Positions 61,769-64,000 of a stretch of 64,000 bases of DNA are shown here, one piece after another; position 1 is the stretch's first letter, and each line of letters begins with the position of its first letter. The notes beneath the pieces are model-generated. The model did no database searches, was not told the DNA's origin, and saw only the letters and a list, made by a program, of their open reading frames with translations. Made by a program: the position numbers and the translations under genes. Source of the stretch: Gemmatimonas phototrophica (GTDB lineage: Bacteria > Gemmatimonadota > Gemmatimonadetes > Gemmatimonadales > Gemmatimonadaceae); the NCBI RefSeq assembly GCF_000695095.2, contig NZ_CP011454.1:3162001-3226000 (forward strand). The letters are read 5' to 3'.

Positions 61769-63216
61769 CGCCCGCCCGCCGACCTTTCCGCGCGTCGCGC
61801 CGCTGCTCCATCGGGAGTAGCGGATGGGCCCTGCCTTGCGCGCTGCTCGCGGTTGGCAGCACGGCCAATCGGCTCAACGCGCAAGTCCGTGGGGATGCCC
61901 CCATGGCCCCCGCTGCCACCATCGGGCCCGTGACGGATGCCGCCACCTTCTCGGTGCTGGGCATTGCCTCACTCCCCAATGGCAGTGGCAACACCTTGGC
62001 GCGCTCGAACGACGTGTGGCTCGGCGCCACGCAGCCAGTGGGAAGCCTGGGACGTTTTCGCTTTGCCGCGTTGGGCAGCGGCAATGTGCAGTTCAAGGAA
62101 GGCGTCGCCGGCGGTGGGCAGGCGCAAGGGTTGCTCACTATGCGCGCACGGGCGCGTTTTGGGGAGCAGCGCGTCTGGAGTGCCGTGAGCTATGGCCGGT
62201 CATCCATCAACGGACAGATCGCGGGATCCGGGTTCGGCAATCCCATGCTCACCGGCTTCATTGCCCCCAGCATGCCCGCTGAACCATCTGTCGGCGACAC
62301 GACCATCACGCGCCGGGTGGATGTGGGCCAGTTGGGTCGCGCCGAGGCGGGCATGGTCACGACGTACGCCGGTGTAGAGTTCGCGTTTGGCATGTCGTTT
62401 GAGCGGGCGACCCGCGTTACGACGCAGACACTCACGGTGGATGTGCCGCGTGTGGCGGTCAATGTCCCCAATAGCGCGGGACAACTCTCTGGCAGCAGCA
62501 GCACGCTGCGTACGATGCAACGACGCGATCTGGCCACCGGCATTGCGTCGGCGGGCTTCAACACCGGCCAGACGCAGTGGCTGCTGTCTGTTACCGCGCC
62601 GGTCGCCTCCTGGATCAACAGCGATGCGTTGGCGCCGCGGCCGCAAACGATTCCCACAGTCGCGACACTCGCCGTGGTCCAACCCGTCACGGGCTGGCTG
62701 TCGCTGGTTGGTGCGGCCGCCACGAATGCGGCCACCGTCGGTGGTGGATCGATGTTGAGCGATCAGCTGCGCGATCGTGCGCGGTCGGCCTTTTCTCCGG
62801 TGGTGGCGCTGGGTGTTCGTATTTCGCGATTGCCCTGGCGCGACAACGATGGCACCCCCGCCGGAATTCTGGCCTTCGAGACGCGCACATTGGGTGCAGT
62901 GGACCGTGTGTCCATTGAGCAGGGCAATGACGAGTCCGGCGATGCCTACGCGTCACGCGATACGCTGCGAGTGGTGCTCCTCATCGATGCGCCCAAGGCG
63001 GAGTCGGTGGAACTGATGGGCGACGCAACGCAGTGGAGCATCACGCAAATGCGTCGGTTGCCCAACGGACGCTGGCGCGCCGAACTGAAGCTGTCACCAG
63101 GCATGCACCGCGTCACCGTGCGCGCCGACGGCGGGCAATGGATTGCCCCCCCGGGGCTCCCCATCGGCAACGATGAATATGGGAGCCCAGTCGGCATGAT
63201 CATCGTGCGCCGATAG
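61765..63216 (+). CDS. Exported beta-rich protein with C-terminal CBM48-like domain
   Basis: The 483-residue protein (GTG 61765, overlapping the previous stop) has a signal sequence (WALPCALLAVGSTANRLNAQ), then a long segment of amphipathic beta strands (GRFRFAALGSGNVQFKEGV; VWSAVSYGRSSINGQI; GVEFAFGMSFERATRV) that may form an outer-membrane barrel or a surface domain. The final ~90 residues read VVLLIDAPKAESVELMGDATQWSITQMRRLPNGRWRAELKLSPGMHRVTVRADGG, key part AESVELMGDATQW and LSPGMHRVTVRADG, a CBM48/E-set fold similar to that in the second gene of the operon. Confidence 0.65.
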   Translation: MTPARRPFRASRRCSIGSSGWALPCALLAVGSTANRLNAQVRGDAPMAPAATIGPVTDAATFSVLGIASLPNGSGNTLARSNDVWLGATQPVGSLGRFRFAALGSGNVQFKEGVAGGGQAQGLLTMRARARFGEQRVWSAVSYGRSSINGQIAGSGFGNPMLTGFIAPSMPAEPSVGDTTITRRVDVGQLGRAEAGMVTTYAGVEFAFGMSFERATRVTTQTLTVDVPRVAVNVPNSAGQLSGSSSTLRTMQRRDLATGIASAGFNTGQTQWLLSVTAPVASWINSDALAPRPQTIPTVATLAVVQPVTGWLSLVGAAATNAATVGGGSMLSDQLRDRARSAFSPVVALGVRISRLPWRDNDGTPAGILAFETRTLGAVDRVSIEQGNDESGDAYASRDTLRVVLLIDAPKAESVELMGDATQWSITQMRRLPNGRWRAELKLSPGMHRVTVRADGGQWIAPPGLPIGNDEYGSPVGMIIVRR

Positions 63217-63254
63217 TGTCAGATGGCAGACTTCTGACCACCGAGGCGTGAATC

Positions 63255-63529
63255 AGAGGTGCGAGTATTGAGAGTTGAGAAGTGCGATGGATATCGAAGG
63301 TGAGAGTGTCGAGATAACCACGACAATCAGAGGTGCGAGTAGTTGCCTCCGCGCGGATGTGCCCCGCACTGGCGTGGAATAACGGCGGGGACGACCGCTG
63401 TTCCAGCGGCGTCCGTGTCCGGCACTCCCCGCGCGGACGAAGTGCTCGGACCTCGCATCGTCGTGGTTATCTCGACACTCTCACCCTCGATATCCATCGC
63501 ACAGCTCGACTCGCAACGCTCGCACCTCT
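63255..63529. repeat. Palindromic element family A, copy 4 (reverse orientation)
   Basis: The left arm GCGATGGATATCGAAGG starts at 63284 and the inverted right end closes at 63500; outer GAGGTGCGAG blocks lie at about 63256 and 63520. The asymmetric centre (CCGCTGTTCCAGCGG at about 63397) is the complement of that in copy 3, so this copy is inverted relative to the other three. GATCTCA repeats follow at about 63544-63562. It sits between the CBM48 operon and the convergent gene at 63572; no gene is visible in 63217-63571. Confidence 0.85.
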
Positions 63530-63571
63530 GACTCCCAACTCGGCGATCTCAGATCTCAGATCTCCCCGCGC

Positions 63572-64000
63572 TCAGCGCGGCGGCCGGACTTTGATGCGTT
63601 GCGTGGTGGAATCGGTAATTCCCGCGCCGCTCACGAGCAGGGTGAGCTGGTACTCGCCCGCGGGCACATTGGGGAAATTGAGCGTCAGACTGCGCCCTGG
63701 TCCGCCATCGGGACGGCCGTTGTCGTTGTAGCGAATGGACACCGGTGTCAGCGCCTTGGAGAGGCCGATGGATGAGCCAAACTTCTGCATGAAGCTGGCG
63801 CCGAGTCTGGTGGCGCGCAGCGACACCTGCAGCGGGGCACCCGGGCTCGCGGCACGGTACATCTCCCAGTAGATGCCGATCTGCGTGCCGCCCTCAATCT
63901 CGAGCGAGCCGTACGCCTGTGGCGCGTTGCGCTCGAGGCTCGGCGTGGGCGACGGATCACCACGCTGCAACAGCAGGTAGTCGGAGAGCCGTGCGTCGGC
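63572..64000 (-). CDS. C-terminal part of an exported-type beta-rich protein
   Basis: The frame is open to the window edge, so only the last 142 residues are seen. They contain beta strands such as YGSLEIEGGTQIGIYWEMYR, PLQVSLRATRL, LTPVSIRYNDNGRPDGGPGRSLTLNFPNVPAGEYQLTLLVSG and end in RIKVRPPR. The final domain (LNFPNVPAGEYQLTL) resembles a small Ig/carboxypeptidase-regulatory-type sandwich. GWxTD-type proteins of similar phyla end this way, but the diagnostic part is outside the window, so I do not assign a family. Confidence 0.55.
   Translation of the reverse strand, partial: ADARLSDYLLLQRGDPSPTPSLERNAPQAYGSLEIEGGTQIGIYWEMYRAASPGAPLQVSLRATRLGASFMQKFGSSIGLSKALTPVSIRYNDNGRPDGGPGRSLTLNFPNVPAGEYQLTLLVSGAGITDSTTQRIKVRPPR

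Overview
The window is about 64 kb of a high-GC chromosome. It carries lipoproteins with lipoboxes, an outer-membrane TonB-type receptor, periplasmic adaptors and a TolC-like protein, so it is from a diderm bacterium. The mix of an Oar-like receptor, cytochrome c maturation system I, haem synthesis genes, many TPR and glycine-rich envelope proteins and a flagellar chaperone fits Gemmatimonadota (Gemmatimonas-like). That placement is inferred from gene content, not proven. No rRNA, tRNA, insertion sequence, integrase or CRISPR array was found. Most of the DNA is core metabolism.

Layout. 1-9.2 kb: C-terminus of a TonB-dependent receptor, an amino-acid permease, haem O synthase (ctaB) coupled to an MsbA-like ABC exporter, a lipoprotein, an M24 peptidase and a V4R-like protein. 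9.4-14.8 kb: a probable operon of a zinc-finger protein, a DUF92 membrane protein, a geranylgeranyl-reductase-like flavoprotein, a flavin reductase, a methyltransferase, an SRPBCC protein and a ketosynthase; it resembles a small biosynthetic cluster. 15.3-21.2 kb (minus strand): ccmABCD-hemD followed by hemC-hemB-ppa, joining haem synthesis to cytochrome c assembly. 21.3-35.4 kb: acs, a DsbA-like thioredoxin, an alpha/beta hydrolase, a CDP-alcohol phosphatidyltransferase, a membrane TIM-barrel-like protein, an M16 protease with two TPR proteins, psuG and small unknown proteins. 35.5-45.9 kb: a czcCBA-type metal efflux operon, an orphan fliS with a sigma-28-like promoter, a two-component system, and a patatin fused to a ferredoxin-like domain. 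46-55.7 kb: aconitase, two paralogous exported peroxiredoxins, an Asp-rich lipoprotein, a diacylglycerol-kinase-like protein and glycerate kinase. 56.2-64 kb: a TetR regulator, the agmatine-to-putrescine genes aguB-aguA, and an ECF sigma operon whose second and fourth proteins carry CBM48-like domains.

The most unusual content is between genes. Family A is a palindromic element of about 210-315 bp present four times, always between convergent genes. Family B is a 107-111 bp structured element present three times within 1.7 kb; each copy lies 3' of a gene, in the same orientation relative to that gene, and its outer stem changes in a compensated way from copy to copy, as expected of a conserved RNA or DNA fold. 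A third arrangement at 1.24-1.58 kb consists of two related terminators in inverted orientation. A direct-repeat motif with an 11-bp period occurs both upstream of the response regulator and upstream of czcC, which suggests that this two-component system controls the efflux operon.
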